The notes under the pieces are model-generated. The model was given only the letters and a program-made list of their open reading frames with translations. It was not told where the DNA came from and did not search any database. Positions 1 to 9,152 of a DNA stretch of 43,108 nucleotides are shown piece by piece; the first letter of the stretch is position 1, and each line of letters starts with the position of its first letter. The translations under genes and the position numbers were made by a program. The DNA is taken from NCBI GenBank assembly GCA_029941135.1, contig JAPYRI010000014.1:1-43108 (forward strand), given 5' to 3'. The DNA comes from Alphaproteobacteria bacterium. GTDB taxonomy: Bacteria > Pseudomonadota > Alphaproteobacteria > JAPYRI01.

Positions 1-2
1 CC

Positions 3-104
3 TCTAGCCAACGGCAAAAGTCCCTGATCGAGCTTACACGGAAGGTGCGCCGTCCCCGGTCACCTGGGTTCCTCGACGTCGAAACCGGGGCACGAAACCC
101 GTGA
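3..104 (+). CDS. C-terminal tail of an unidentified gene (5' end outside window)
   Basis: One frame is open from the window edge to a TGA at 102-104, giving about 33 residues rich in Arg/Lys and ending in GARNP. The TGA overlaps the GTG at 101-103 that may start the next gene (GTGA), an arrangement typical of translationally coupled genes, which is the main argument that this tail is real. The tail is too short to assign a family. The frame could also be open by chance. Confidence 0.4.
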   Translation, partial: SSQRQKSLIELTRKVRRPRSPGFLDVETGARNP

Positions 105-679
105 CTTTGACAATGCAAATCCTGTTGTCCGCCAGCTACGTGGCGGTGGCGGCGCTGCTGCTCAGCCTCAATATTGCGTCGGCCTGGCGCTGGCAGATCA
201 AAACCGTATCGATTGTTCTGGTCTCGGCGCTTTATATTGGCACCTACCTGGGTGTCAAAGAGTTGCCAGGCTGGCCTAGCCGTGCCGAATTGCCGGGTTA
301 TTTCAGACTGCATTGGGGCATCGTCACCGAACCCGATAAATATTCGGGCGAGCAGGGCCGTATCCTCGTTTGGGTGGAAGCCTTGGATGACAAAGATCAA
401 TCCCTGGCTTCGCCCCGCACCCACAATTTGCCCTACGAAGATGATTTGGCGCTTAGGATTGAAGCCGCTCTGCGGTTAGTGTCGGAAGGACAAAAGGTAA
501 CCGGCAGCTTGCACAGTGAAGGCGATGGCGAGGAGGCGGCTGACGGCGACGCATCGACACAAAACGTAGAACCCGGAGGAGGTGACGGCGAAGCTGTATT
601 TTCAACCACAGGGGCCCCACCCGACGTGCACTTCGAGCAGATGAAACCACCTAAACAGCCTACCAAATCAGTGCTTTAG
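101..679 (+). CDS. Two-helix membrane protein of unknown function
   Basis: This 192-residue protein has two hydrophobic segments near the N-terminus (about residues 6-28 and 33-52). A soluble region of about 85 residues with no family I recognise follows, then a low-complexity Glu/Gly/Asp-rich stretch (about 137-165) and a Pro/Lys tail. It is likely anchored in the inner membrane with the C-terminal part on one face. The start is uncertain: GTG at 101 overlaps the preceding stop, while ATG at 113 would remove four residues. It is first in a plus-strand series with short gaps (10, 18, -8, 34, 19 bases) that runs to the DUF1501 gene, so it probably works with those periplasmic proteins. I cannot give it a function. 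Confidence 0.7.
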   Translation: MTLTMQILLSASYVAVAALLLSLNIASAWRWQIKTVSIVLVSALYIGTYLGVKELPGWPSRAELPGYFRLHWGIVTEPDKYSGEQGRILVWVEALDDKDQSLASPRTHNLPYEDDLALRIEAALRLVSEGQKVTGSLHSEGDGEEAADGDASTQNVEPGGGDGEAVFSTTGAPPDVHFEQMKPPKQPTKSVL

Positions 680-689
680 GAGAGCAATA

Positions 690-1148
690 GTGAATATTAT
701 GAAATTGAAAGGCGGCGGCACAAAACGCATGTTTATGGTTATGTGCGGCCTTTTCGCCGCCACATTGCTGAGCATCGGCGAAAGTGCTGCCAGTGGCAAT
801 TTAGCGTCTCGCGGGACCCGGCTCGAAACCCTGAAACTCACGGGCGATCTCGGCTTTTCGGTGACCGAATACCGGATCGAAACCGGCAAGTATTATCGCT
901 GGCGCATCGAAAGCGATGGCGGCGAGGAGTTTATGGTTCAGGCGCCCGAACTGATGCGGAACGTGTGGATTGATGAAATCATCATCAATGAAATCGAAGT
1001 AAAACCCATGGGGGGGGTCTATGGAATTGAGTTTGACGATGCAGGTCAGGCCGATATCTGGTTCGTCCCCATTCGCCCCGGCGCCTTCGAGTATTACGTA
1101 CGGGGCTACAAAAACCGGGGCATGGTTGGTAAGTTTATTGTTGATTAA
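690..1148 (+). CDS. Exported cupredoxin-like protein lacking a copper site
   Basis: The protein has 152 residues. The start is GTG at 690, preceded by a strong AGGAGAG at 678-684 that overlaps the stop of the upstream gene. A hydrophobic signal segment lies at about residues 15-34, followed by a small beta-rich domain. The C-terminal pattern, with a negatively charged strand, a PIRPGAFEYYVRG turn and a final strand ending in GKFIVD, resembles the cupredoxin fold (PIRPG resembles the loop before the copper cysteine). However, the mature part contains no His and no Cys, so it cannot hold a type 1 copper centre. It may be a structural or docking protein of the neighbouring periplasmic system. 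The fold assignment is by pattern only and is moderately sure. Confidence 0.7.
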   Translation: MNIMKLKGGGTKRMFMVMCGLFAATLLSIGESAASGNLASRGTRLETLKLTGDLGFSVTEYRIETGKYYRWRIESDGGEEFMVQAPELMRNVWIDEIIINEIEVKPMGGVYGIEFDDAGQADIWFVPIRPGAFEYYVRGYKNRGMVGKFIVD

Positions 1149-1166
1149 ACGGGAGAAGCCAAGCGG

Positions 1167-2165
1167 ATGACAACATTGAGCCTCAAAATCAATGCGCGAC
1201 CCTGGGTGCTGTATGTCCTGGGAGCGGTTCTTTGTCTGCCATCGGCCGCTGAGGCGGGCTCTGGGCTGGTGTTTGTCAGCAATGAAAAAAGCCATACCAT
1301 TTCAGTGATCGATCCCAATAAACGGGAAGTGGTGCGCGAGATTAAAACGTCACACCGGCCACGCACCATGCGCTTCAATCCGGCAAGAGATCAAATTCTG
1401 GTCGCGTGCGGCGACGATGATGTGATCGATATCATCGACCTCAAAAGCCTGAAAGTTGTCGATCAGATACCCACGGGCCCGAGTCCGGAGGCGTTTGCAT
1501 TTTCCGCCGACGGCAAAACGATCTTCGTGTCCAACGAAGAAGATTCGATGCTCGAGGTGATCGACGTTGCCGAAAAAATTGTAACCCACGACATTCCCAC
1601 CGGGGCCGAACCGGAAGGCGTGATCGTCAGTGCAGACGGTAAAACGGTTTATGTGACCTCCGAGGTGGCCGACATGGTGCACGTAATCGACCCGGCGGGC
1701 GGGTTCGTTACGAAGAACATTATTGTCGGCACGCGCCCGCGGCGATTTGCATTAACCCCGGATGGTAAAGAACTTTGGGTGACGGCGGAACTTTCGGGAG
1801 AGGTTTATGTGATCGACCGGGACACCCACAAAGTCAAAGACGTGATTACATTTTTACCGCCCGGACTGCGGCCCGAAAAAGTGACACCGGTTGGTTTGGT
1901 CATCTCAAAATTCGGTGAAACAGCCTTCGTTACCTTGGGGCGTGCCAACCACGTGGCGGTTGTCGACGTGGCCAGTCGCAAGATCGAAGACTATGTCCTG
2001 GTCGGGCGCCGTGCCTGGGGTCTCGGCATGAGCGCCGACGAAAAAACGCTCTATGTCACCAACGGACTTTCGGATGATGTTACCGTGATTGATACTGAAA
2101 GTCGCAAGCCGCTCATCTCTATCCCGGTGGGCCGGGTGCCATACGCGGTCTTGATCGATGACTAG
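1167..2165 (+). CDS. Periplasmic YVTN beta-propeller protein (PQQ-dependent catabolism-associated type)
   Basis: The protein has 332 residues with a signal peptide (about 1-30, cleavage near AEAGS). About seven 40-residue blades follow, each carrying a variant of the YVTN motif: VFVSNE, IFVSNEEDSM, VYVTSEVADM, LWVTAELSG, AFVTLGRANH and LYVTNGLSDD. It has the length and organisation of the PQQ-dependent catabolism-associated beta-propeller family (TIGR03866 as I recall it), which sits beside quinoprotein alcohol dehydrogenases. Its biochemical role is not established; a periplasmic scaffold or carrier-binding role is inferred. The stop overlaps the start of the next gene by eight bases, so translation is probably coupled. 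No quinoprotein dehydrogenase is present in this window. Confidence 0.88.
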   Translation: MTTLSLKINARPWVLYVLGAVLCLPSAAEAGSGLVFVSNEKSHTISVIDPNKREVVREIKTSHRPRTMRFNPARDQILVACGDDDVIDIIDLKSLKVVDQIPTGPSPEAFAFSADGKTIFVSNEEDSMLEVIDVAEKIVTHDIPTGAEPEGVIVSADGKTVYVTSEVADMVHVIDPAGGFVTKNIIVGTRPRRFALTPDGKELWVTAELSGEVYVIDRDTHKVKDVITFLPPGLRPEKVTPVGLVISKFGETAFVTLGRANHVAVVDVASRKIEDYVLVGRRAWGLGMSADEKTLYVTNGLSDDVTVIDTESRKPLISIPVGRVPYAVLIDD

Positions 2166-3369
2166 GGCTGCGAAAATACTTGTTGTCGTGATGATGTCGC
2201 TTTTTGCGGCCATGATGGCAAACCTCGCGACTGTCGCCGCCGAAGAGCCGTCGGAGCTGGCCCTTGGATACCTGGAGCTGGCGGATGATCCACGCTATGC
2301 GCTGCGACGAGCTTACGCGCGCATCGGACTCCCGACCTACACGCGACCGTTTCCCGGGGCTGAACTTGGGGTTTCCGACGCCGCCATGATCGCGACTGCC
2401 GCAGAGACCCGTTTGACACTGCAACGGCTCACCGGAAGCAATGCGGTGGAACTGGTTGCAGCGATCAAGCAAGCGCGCGAAGAAAATGCCATCCACTATT
2501 TTCTGATGGATCTGCCCGCAACCATCGTGCGGGATGTCGTCGCCGCAACCGGGGGACTGGACGTCATGTTTCTCAACATTAGCGAGGGCGCAAATATCCT
2601 ACGCGAAGCCGATTGCGCGGCGCACATGGTTCACATTTATCCAAGTCTTCGCATGCAGACCGATGCCCTCGCCCAAAACTTACGGGGGCGCGCCTGGGAC
2701 AAAATACTACTGCTGACCGGGCCGAACGGCGCAGACGCCGCCTACGCTGACAGTTTGCGTGCGTCATTCAAACGCTACGCCTTAAAAATTGTCGAGGACC
2801 GGGCGTTCGAATTATCAAACGACCCACGTCAGAGAAATCGTAACAATGTCGCCCTGCTGACGGCAACCAATCGCGAATACGATGTGGTGGTTTTGGCCGA
2901 CCATGATGGCGAGTTTGCCCGCTACGTGCCCTTCGCGACCAACCGGCCGCGGCCGGTCATGGGCGGTGCGGGACTGCATGCCACCCCTTGGCATTGGGCG
3001 TTCGAACGGTTTGGCGCGCCCCAATTGAACAGTCGCTTTTTGCGCGCGAACAACGGCCGCCACATGGCCGGACCTGACTGGGCCGCCTGGGTTGCGATTA
3101 AAGCCATCGTTCACGCGCGTGTCCGTGGTGGCAGCAGCGCTTTCGAGGTTATGTCCAAGTATCTGCGCGGTAAGTCCATGCGCATAGATGGCTTTAAGGG
3201 TGTCGCCCTTAATTTTAGGCCGTGGAATAATCAGTTGCGTCAGCCGATATTGCTGGCAACACACGACGCTGTGTTAATGACGGCGCCGGTTGAAGGTTTT
3301 TTACATCAAGTAAACGACCTCGACACCTTGGGTATTGATGAGAAGGAAAACAAGTGCACCTTTCCCTGA
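2158..3369 (+). CDS. Periplasmic ABC-type substrate-binding protein of the PQQ-dependent dehydrogenase type
   Basis: The protein has 403 residues with a signal peptide (about 1-27, hydrophobic core followed by VAAEE). The body looks like a type 1 periplasmic binding fold: an alternating Rossmann-like pattern with strands such as KILLLTGPNGADA and DVVVLADHDGEF. The Cys and Trp-rich positions and gene context match the family annotated as the substrate-binding protein of a PQQ-dependent alcohol dehydrogenase system (TIGR03863 as I recall). No ABC permease or ATPase lies nearby, so transport cannot be inferred from this window; it may act as a ligand sensor or chaperone. The start ATG overlaps the end of the beta-propeller gene. 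Confidence 0.85.
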   Translation: MTRAAKILVVVMMSLFAAMMANLATVAAEEPSELALGYLELADDPRYALRRAYARIGLPTYTRPFPGAELGVSDAAMIATAAETRLTLQRLTGSNAVELVAAIKQAREENAIHYFLMDLPATIVRDVVAATGGLDVMFLNISEGANILREADCAAHMVHIYPSLRMQTDALAQNLRGRAWDKILLLTGPNGADAAYADSLRASFKRYALKIVEDRAFELSNDPRQRNRNNVALLTATNREYDVVVLADHDGEFARYVPFATNRPRPVMGGAGLHATPWHWAFERFGAPQLNSRFLRANNGRHMAGPDWAAWVAIKAIVHARVRGGSSAFEVMSKYLRGKSMRIDGFKGVALNFRPWNNQLRQPILLATHDAVLMTAPVEGFLHQVNDLDTLGIDEKENKCTFP

Positions 3370-3403
3370 TCTGCATACTTAACCGATACAAGGGGTAAAG
3401 CGA

Positions 3404-5221
3404 ATGTTCGGCAGTAAGTTAGCGATGACTTTGGGACTTATCGCGTTAATAAGCACCGCCCCCGCTTACGCAAACTCTGAGGCGGAAAATTGGCAAGGGG
3501 ATCTCGCACCGATCGCTCAGTCGGACTGGTGTTATGAAAGAGCTGCTCACTTGTTGGAGCGCGCGGGCTTCGGCGGCACACCGGGGGAAGTTGCCCATTT
3601 AGCTGCCCTAACACCGCAGCAGGCGGTCGATTATCTGGTCGACTATGAGACCATCGACGGCTCGAACCTCGCTGACTTCGATCCCTCAGACATTCATGAC
3701 CCGGGACTCATCGGATTTCCGCCCAGCCGGCCCGCGACAACGAAACTTGCCAAGGAAACCGGCGAAGCTTTGGGCGTCAAAGTCAAACCAGCAGGCAATC
3801 GGCCCCTCCAACCCGTGGTCAATAAATTCTTTTACTGGCTGCGTGCGAGCATGCTGGAAACCCGCCGGATTGCTTATTGGTGGGCAAACCGGATGCTCAA
3901 CACAAAGCGCCCCTTGGAAGAGAAATTAACCCTGTTCTGGCATGGCCATTTTGCCAACAGTGAAACCAAAGTGCGCGAATACCGGAAGATGCTGAAGCAA
4001 AATCAAACCTTTCGTCAGCATGCGACCGGTAATTTCCGCGACCTGATGATCGCGGTCGCCCAGGACCCGGCAATGCTGTATTTCCTCGACGCCGGCGTGA
4101 ACGTGAAGGGTGCTCCCAACGAAAACTTTGCCCGCGAGATTATGGAACTGTTCACCATGGGCGTCGGTAACTATAGCGAAAAAGATATTCGCGAAGCCGC
4201 CCGCGCATTTACCGGCTGGAACGCGAACGACTTAATTTTTGTCGTCAACCAGGATCTGCATGATGATGACGACAAGACGCTACTCGGCCAAACCGGTAAT
4301 TTCGATGGCGTCCAAGTGATCGACATTATTTTGGCGCAACCGGCAACCGCTACGCATTTGTCCGCCAAACTGTATCGCTACTTAGTGCGAGCCGACCTAT
4401 CGCCTGAATTAAATCAGAAGGTTGCCGCCGTTTTTCGCGACAACAATTACGAACTGAAACCGCTGTTACGAACTCTGTTTCTGTCGCGCGATTTTTACAG
4501 TCTAGCCTCCGTCGGCACCCATATAAAAAGTCCCGTTCAGTTGGTGGTGTCCACCTATAAAAAACTGGATCAAACCGTGATACCGGGCAATCCGGATTTC
4601 AATGAGGTCACCACAACACTCGGTCAAACTTTGTTCTGGCCGCCAACCGTGGCCGGGTGGGCTCAGGGACGCAGTTGGATCACGCCCGGCTTGTTGTTGG
4701 AGCGTGGTAACTTTGCGCAAAACGTCCTGTTTCCCAACATCAATTTTATGCCCCACGACCGGTACCCTGCCGATCCGACCATTCGGGCGGTGCACGAGCA
4801 GGTTCAACGGGGGGCCGACATCACCACCGCCACCATGGCCAGTAACAATCCGGGCGAGATTATGGCCGAAAGCAATATGATGGCCGACCGGGATGAAGAA
4901 TTTAATACGCGCTACGGCTCCTACCGGGGCTGGCAAATGGCAACCCAGAAAGTAAAACCGATTCCCCGCGCCAGCGCTCAAATCAATCTCTCAAAAATGG
5001 TCCTGGCGGTTGGAGTCAAAACCACAGACGAGGCCGTGGATTTTTTCCTGGATCGTTTTTTAGCTGTTGCCATTGGCGCCGATGAGCGTACCAAATTGAT
5101 CGATTTTTTGAACGCCGAACTGGGCACAAAAGATATAGCGCGCGCCAGGTCCTATATGGAGGACCCACTCAGGATGTTGGTCCATCTGATTATGAGCCAG
5201 CCGGAATACCAATTGGGATAG
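3404..5221 (+). CDS. DUF1800 family exported protein
   Basis: The protein has 605 residues, with start ATG at 3404 after AGGGG at 3391-3395. A signal peptide covers about residues 1-23 (ending APAYA). The body matches DUF1800: an N-terminal HLLERAGFGGTPGEV segment, a central LTLFWHGHF motif (about residue 180), NENFAREIMELFTMG, and FTGWN. The family is widespread and nearly always precedes a DUF1501 gene, as here. Its activity is unknown. It is co-transcribed with the beta-propeller and binding-protein genes, which suggests that it works in the same periplasmic system. The gap to the DUF1501 gene is 19 bases. Confidence 0.9.
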   Translation: MFGSKLAMTLGLIALISTAPAYANSEAENWQGDLAPIAQSDWCYERAAHLLERAGFGGTPGEVAHLAALTPQQAVDYLVDYETIDGSNLADFDPSDIHDPGLIGFPPSRPATTKLAKETGEALGVKVKPAGNRPLQPVVNKFFYWLRASMLETRRIAYWWANRMLNTKRPLEEKLTLFWHGHFANSETKVREYRKMLKQNQTFRQHATGNFRDLMIAVAQDPAMLYFLDAGVNVKGAPNENFAREIMELFTMGVGNYSEKDIREAARAFTGWNANDLIFVVNQDLHDDDDKTLLGQTGNFDGVQVIDIILAQPATATHLSAKLYRYLVRADLSPELNQKVAAVFRDNNYELKPLLRTLFLSRDFYSLASVGTHIKSPVQLVVSTYKKLDQTVIPGNPDFNEVTTTLGQTLFWPPTVAGWAQGRSWITPGLLLERGNFAQNVLFPNINFMPHDRYPADPTIRAVHEQVQRGADITTATMASNNPGEIMAESNMMADRDEEFNTRYGSYRGWQMATQKVKPIPRASAQINLSKMVLAVGVKTTDEAVDFFLDRFLAVAIGADERTKLIDFLNAELGTKDIARARSYMEDPLRMLVHLIMSQPEYQLG

Positions 5222-5240
5222 GACATCACAAAGGTTCGTC

Positions 5241-6479
5241 ATGAACACAAAGAAAGCGCTTAACCAGAACATCTCCCGCCGCCGTTTGCTTCGCTGCGGC
5301 GTGGGCGCCGCCGCTATGGCCGGCCTCTCGGGTCCAGGTGTTTTCGGCCATTTAAGCAGGGCCATAGCGGCAGACAATCCGCACAGCAATCGTATTCTCG
5401 TCGTGCTCGAACTTTCGGGCGGCAATGATGGTCTGAACACTGTGGTGCCCTATGGCGACGATGCCTATTATCGCCACCGTCCAAAGATTGGTCTGAAGCC
5501 CGATCAAGTGCTTAAAATCGATGATCATTTCGGCTTCAATCCCGGCTGCGTGGGCTTGGAGAGATTGTATCAACAAGGCAAACTTGCCATCATTCATGGG
5601 TGCGGCTACGACAATCCGTCGTTTTCCCATTTTACTTCGATGGCTTATATGCACACCGCCGCGCCCAATAGCGGTGAGGAATACGGCTGGATGGGTCGCT
5701 TAGCCGACGCCACTGACCCCGCCAATACAGCCAATTTCATGATCAACATCGACGCCACCCAGTCGCTGGCCGTGCGCAGCCGCAACCACGTCCCGGTGGT
5801 CTTCGATGACCCGGCTCGGTTCTCGCGCCAGGGTTTTTATCAAGAACAGGCCTTATTCCAACACGTGGCCGAAAACACGAACGACGGCAACCCATCGCGG
5901 CAATTTCTGTCGGAAGTCGCCCACAGTGCTCTGGACGCATCAGGCTTGGTGCGCGAGGCCTGGACCGCTTACAAAACGCCCATCGATTACGGTTTGATCG
6001 CTCTCGATCTGGACAAGATCGCAGCCCTCATTGACGCGCGCATGCCGACCCGCCTCTATTACACGTCGTTCCGCGATAACTCGTTTGACACCCACGTCCA
6101 TCAAAGCGCCTTGCATCGTCGGTTACTGACCTATGCCGCAGATGCGATCGCGGGCTTTATGGCCGACATGGAACGCATTAGCCGCGCCGACGATGTGGTG
6201 CTGTTGGTGATGTCCGAGTTTGGCCGGCGGGTACCGGAGAACACTAGTCTTGGTACCGATCATGGTGCCGCCAACAATATGTTCATCGTCGGCAAACCAA
6301 TAAAAGGCGGGCACTACGGCGACCTGCCCAGTCTTACTGAATTGGACGAAGGCGATAATTTGGTTCACACGTCGGATTTCCGCCGGGCTTATGCGACCGT
6401 CACCAAGAGCTGGCTCGGCCACCAGGACACTAAAAGTCTACTCGGTGGAGAATTTGAGCCCTTCCCTGTGTTCGGCTGA
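5241..6479 (+). CDS. DUF1501 family protein, Tat-exported, sulfatase-like fold
   Basis: The protein has 412 residues. The N-terminus carries a twin-arginine signal (SRRRLLRCGVGAAAMAGLSG, about residues 12-31), so it is folded in the cytoplasm before export. The body has DUF1501 hallmarks: LVVLELSGGNDGLNTVVPYGD, FHSxx-like sampling of DNPSFSHFTSM, VVLLVMSEFGRRVPEN and TDHGAANNMFIVG. DUF1501 belongs to the alkaline phosphatase/sulfatase-like superfamily, and the Asp/His residues of SGGNDG, EFGRR and TDHG are the likely metal-site residues. The substrate is unknown. It is last in the plus-strand operon and followed by a strong terminator. Confidence 0.92.
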   Translation: MNTKKALNQNISRRRLLRCGVGAAAMAGLSGPGVFGHLSRAIAADNPHSNRILVVLELSGGNDGLNTVVPYGDDAYYRHRPKIGLKPDQVLKIDDHFGFNPGCVGLERLYQQGKLAIIHGCGYDNPSFSHFTSMAYMHTAAPNSGEEYGWMGRLADATDPANTANFMINIDATQSLAVRSRNHVPVVFDDPARFSRQGFYQEQALFQHVAENTNDGNPSRQFLSEVAHSALDASGLVREAWTAYKTPIDYGLIALDLDKIAALIDARMPTRLYYTSFRDNSFDTHVHQSALHRRLLTYAADAIAGFMADMERISRADDVVLLVMSEFGRRVPENTSLGTDHGAANNMFIVGKPIKGGHYGDLPSLTELDEGDNLVHTSDFRRAYATVTKSWLGHQDTKSLLGGEFEPFPVFG

Positions 6480-6502
6480 TTAAAATCCGCGCGCAGACGC
6501 AA

Positions 6503-6532
6503 AAAAGGGCAGACCCCTCGATCTGCCCTTTT
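6503..6532. terminator. Bidirectional intrinsic terminator
   Basis: A perfect 11-bp stem, AAAAGGGCAGA (6503-6513) with TCTGCCCTTTT (6522-6532), encloses an 8-base loop. It has A-rich and T-rich flanks on the appropriate sides for both directions. It lies between the convergent DUF1501 gene and the GST gene and would end both transcripts. Confidence 0.9.
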
Positions 6533-6566
6533 CGACTGACGAATTGACGTCAAAACATTCAGCAAC

Positions 6567-7217
6567 TTAGCCCTGCATGCCCACTTCGGCGGCCCCGGGA
6601 TGGAGGCTGGAAGTTGCACTCGGCCGCGCCGCGATCCGTTCCTTCCATGCGGTGATATTTTTATGTTCCGGGTTTAGCGGTTGTCCGACACCGGCGATGA
6701 AGTCGGTGGCACAGAACAAAATGATGTCGACCATGGTGAACCGGTCACCAACCACGAAGTCGTGCCCTTCGAGTAGTTTGTCCAACCATTCAAGGCCATC
6801 TTGGGCCTTGGCTTTGAGGCCGTCGGCGGCTTCAGGCAAACAGCGCATGCGATCCTTGAAAATTTCGATGCCTTGAGAATAACGGAACCCATTGTACAGA
6901 TTTTCGGTGATACCGAGCTCGATCCGCCGTTGCCACATACGGGTTTCGGCCCGCTCCTCGGCGTTAGATCCCACCAAAGCAGGCGAGGGGTTCTTTTCTT
7001 CGAGATACTCGAAGATTGCTACGGTTTCAGCAATAACCGTCCCGTCTTCCAACTCAAGTGCCGGCATTTGACCGCCCGGGTTCTTGTCGGTGTACGGTGG
7101 GCGGCGGTTCTCACCCCCCATCAGATCAAGTTCTTCGCTCGGAAGTGAAATTCCCTTTTCGGTGAGGAACATCCTCACAGCCCGCGGGTTCGGGCCAAAC
7201 GAGTCGATAAGTTTCAT
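6567..7217 (-). CDS. Glutathione S-transferase family protein
   Basis: The protein has 216 residues, with start ATG at 7217 after GGGGTAGAGAG. The N-terminal thioredoxin-like domain (about 1-82) has the glutathione-binding cis-Pro segment GGQMPALELEDG and the following AETVAIFEYLEE. The C-terminal helical domain (about 90-205) has the conserved VGDRFTMVDIIL Asp. A Ser at position 6 (DSFGPNPRAV) is a candidate activator of glutathione. GST genes often accompany aromatic meta-cleavage operons (for example bphK), and this one follows dmpH on the same strand after 129 bases. The substrate is unknown; a detoxification role in phenol metabolism is inferred. Confidence 0.88.
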   Translation of the reverse strand: MKLIDSFGPNPRAVRMFLTEKGISLPSEELDLMGGENRRPPYTDKNPGGQMPALELEDGTVIAETVAIFEYLEEKNPSPALVGSNAEERAETRMWQRRIELGITENLYNGFRYSQGIEIFKDRMRCLPEAADGLKAKAQDGLEWLDKLLEGHDFVVGDRFTMVDIILFCATDFIAGVGQPLNPEHKNITAWKERIAARPSATSSLHPGAAEVGMQG

Positions 7218-7346
7218 GTCTCTCTACCCCATTGGTTTGGTGAATATTCGCAGATCCGCATACGCGGCAACCGCAGTTGATTGGCTTCGGGTCTAAATGC
7301 ATTAGAGCGACCGGTCAAGTCGCTTTGCCGTGATCGAAAGGCCCTG

Positions 7347-8114
7347 TTAGGACCTAACCGTAAAGCCGACACGGCCTAGATTCTCAACTGTATTCGACAC
7401 ATGCACGCCGGGGCGCAAGGCTTCAGCGGCGGTCACCCCGCCGGCCATGACGATCCACCCAGCTTCGACCGATAACCCTTGTGCCCCCAGCATGCGCGAC
7501 CCGGCGGCCAAAGAGCGCGCGGGATTGCCCAGTATGGCGGCGGTTGACCCGATTTGAACCGGACGGCCATCAAACTCAAACACGACCCCCAAGTTTGACG
7601 TATCCGTATCGGGCCGCGCCCAGGGGCCCATAACAAATCCCGAAGATGACGAATTATCGGCCACCACATCGGCCAATGAAAATTTGAAGTTCTGATAACG
7701 TGAATCAATGATTTCGATGGCCGGCGCAATCGCTTCCACAGCCGCCAAGGCCTGCGCAGGCGATACTAGACCCGACAGGGACTTTTTCATGAGGAACGCA
7801 ATTTCAGGCTCGGCACGCGGGTGCACGTAGTTGGCAATGTCGATTTCGCCGCCGTCGTCCACCAGCATGGCATCGGTGAGCCGCCCCCAGATGACTTCAT
7901 CGACCCCCACTTGCACCATTTTCGCGCGGCTGGTGAGACCCATCTTAATGCCAATCTGACGCTCGCCGCGCTTGTAGCGCTGCTCTAACGACAGTGCCTG
8001 CACTTGATAGGCTTCGTCGACGGTAATATCCATGCTCGAAGAAAACTGCGGGATAGCGGTTGCGCTGCGTGCCGCCTCGTCGACAGCTAGGGCGGTTTTT
8101 TCGATATCAATCAT
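7347..8114 (-). CDS. dmpH: 4-oxalocrotonate decarboxylase (DmpH type)
   Basis: The protein has 255 residues. It decarboxylates 2-oxo-3-hexenedioate (from 4-oxalocrotonate) to 2-hydroxypenta-2,4-dienoate in the oxidative branch of catechol meta-cleavage. It belongs to the fumarylacetoacetate hydrolase-like hydratase/decarboxylase family. The segment [14 protein letters not shown] and the metal-binding [10 protein letters not shown] and [12 protein letters not shown] motifs separate it from the hydratase DmpE in the same operon. In characterised systems it forms a complex with DmpE. ATG at 8114 overlaps the stop of dmpG (ATGA). It is last in the dmp operon; a 13-base near-perfect dyad (GTTAGG-A-CCTAAC, 7346-7358) lies over its stop codon. 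Confidence 0.92.
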   Translation of the reverse strand: MIDIEKTALAVDEAARSATAIPQFSSSMDITVDEAYQVQALSLEQRYKRGERQIGIKMGLTSRAKMVQVGVDEVIWGRLTDAMLVDDGGEIDIANYVHPRAEPEIAFLMKKSLSGLVSPAQALAAVEAIAPAIEIIDSRYQNFKFSLADVVADNSSSSGFVMGPWARPDTDTSNLGVVFEFDGRPVQIGSTAAILGNPARSLAAGSRMLGAQGLSVEAGWIVMAGGVTAAEALRPGVHVSNTVENLGRVGFTVRS

Positions 8115-9145
8115 GGGGCTGCAGCTTCCCGTTCTTTGACCAAATCGAGCGCCACATCGACGATCATATCTTCTTGTCCGCCGACCATGCGCCGACGGCC
8201 AAGCTCAACCAAAATATCTCGCGTGTCGAGACCATAGGTTTCGGCAGCGGTTTCGGCGTGACGCAAAAAACTGGAATAGACCCCGGCGTAGCCGACCGAC
8301 AACGTTTCCCGGTCAACCCGCACCGGCCGGTCTTGGAGGGGCCGCACGATATCCTCGGCCGCGTCCATCAGGGCAAACAAATCACAACCGTGCTCCAATC
8401 CCATCCGGTCTGCCGCCGCGATAAACACTTCCAGCGGCGCGTTGCCCGCACCCGCGCCCATGCCGGCCAGGGACGCGTCGACCCGAATGGCGCCGTGCGC
8501 AACCGCTGTCAAAGAGTTAGCCACCCCCACCGACAAATTGTGATGGGCATGAATGCCGCGTTCGGTTGCCGGATCGAGCACCTCGTTGAACGCTTCGAAC
8601 CGGGCGGCAATCCCGTCCATCAGCATCGCGCCCGCTGAATCAACCACGTAAACACAATGCGCACCGTAGCTTTCCATCAATTTTGCTTGCTGCGCCAAGG
8701 CTTTAGGCTCGCTCATATGGGACATCATGAGGAATCCGGACACGTCCAAGCCGGCTTCGCGCGCATACTCGATGTGCTGCTTGGCCACATCGGCTTCGGT
8801 GCAATGGGTCGCAACCCTAACTGATTGAACCCCAGCGGCAACGGCAGCTTTCAGATCTTGGATGGTGCCAATGCCGGGAATCAGTAAGGTCGTCACCTTG
8901 GCGTGCTCGACCGCATCGGCAATCGCCTCAATCCATTCAATGTCAGTGGCCGCGCCAAAGCCGTAATTGAAGCTTGACCCATTCACGCCGTCGCCATGGC
9001 AAATTTCAATCGCATCCACGTGCGCGCGATCAAGAGCCTTGGCAATTTGCGCCGCCTGCTCGGGCGTATAGGAATGCCGGATGGCGTGCATGCCATCCCG
9101 CAGGGTGACATCCTGGATGTAGAGTTTTTGTTTGGCATTGATCAT
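8111..9145 (-). CDS. dmpG: 4-hydroxy-2-oxovalerate aldolase
   Basis: The protein has 344 residues, the usual DmpG length. It cleaves 4-hydroxy-2-oxovalerate to pyruvate and acetaldehyde, passing acetaldehyde to DmpF through an intersubunit channel. It is an HMG-CoA-lyase-like TIM barrel: [14 protein letters not shown] (about residues 14-27) carries the metal Asp and catalytic His, and [15 protein letters not shown] supplies the two metal-binding His residues. The C-terminal part is the DmpG communication domain that contacts DmpF. It is directly downstream of dmpF (7-base gap), as in other meta operons. Confidence 0.95.
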   Translation of the reverse strand: MINAKQKLYIQDVTLRDGMHAIRHSYTPEQAAQIAKALDRAHVDAIEICHGDGVNGSSFNYGFGAATDIEWIEAIADAVEHAKVTTLLIPGIGTIQDLKAAVAAGVQSVRVATHCTEADVAKQHIEYAREAGLDVSGFLMMSHMSEPKALAQQAKLMESYGAHCVYVVDSAGAMLMDGIAARFEAFNEVLDPATERGIHAHHNLSVGVANSLTAVAHGAIRVDASLAGMGAGAGNAPLEVFIAAADRMGLEHGCDLFALMDAAEDIVRPLQDRPVRVDRETLSVGYAGVYSSFLRHAETAAETYGLDTRDILVELGRRRMVGGQEDMIVDVALDLVKEREAAAP

Positions 9146-9152
9146 AGCAGTC

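Noticed and set aside
6567-7346. A hidden dmpI (4-oxalocrotonate tautomerase) gene near the end of the operon
   Set aside because: The only gap is 129 bases, too small for the roughly 60-codon gene, and no short frame starting Met-Pro was found.
7306-7358. Hairpin AGCGAC/GTCGCT and dyad GTTAGG-A-CCTAAC near the end of dmpH as a terminator
   Set aside because: Neither has a T run on the minus strand, and the second overlaps the stop codon; it was not called as a terminator.
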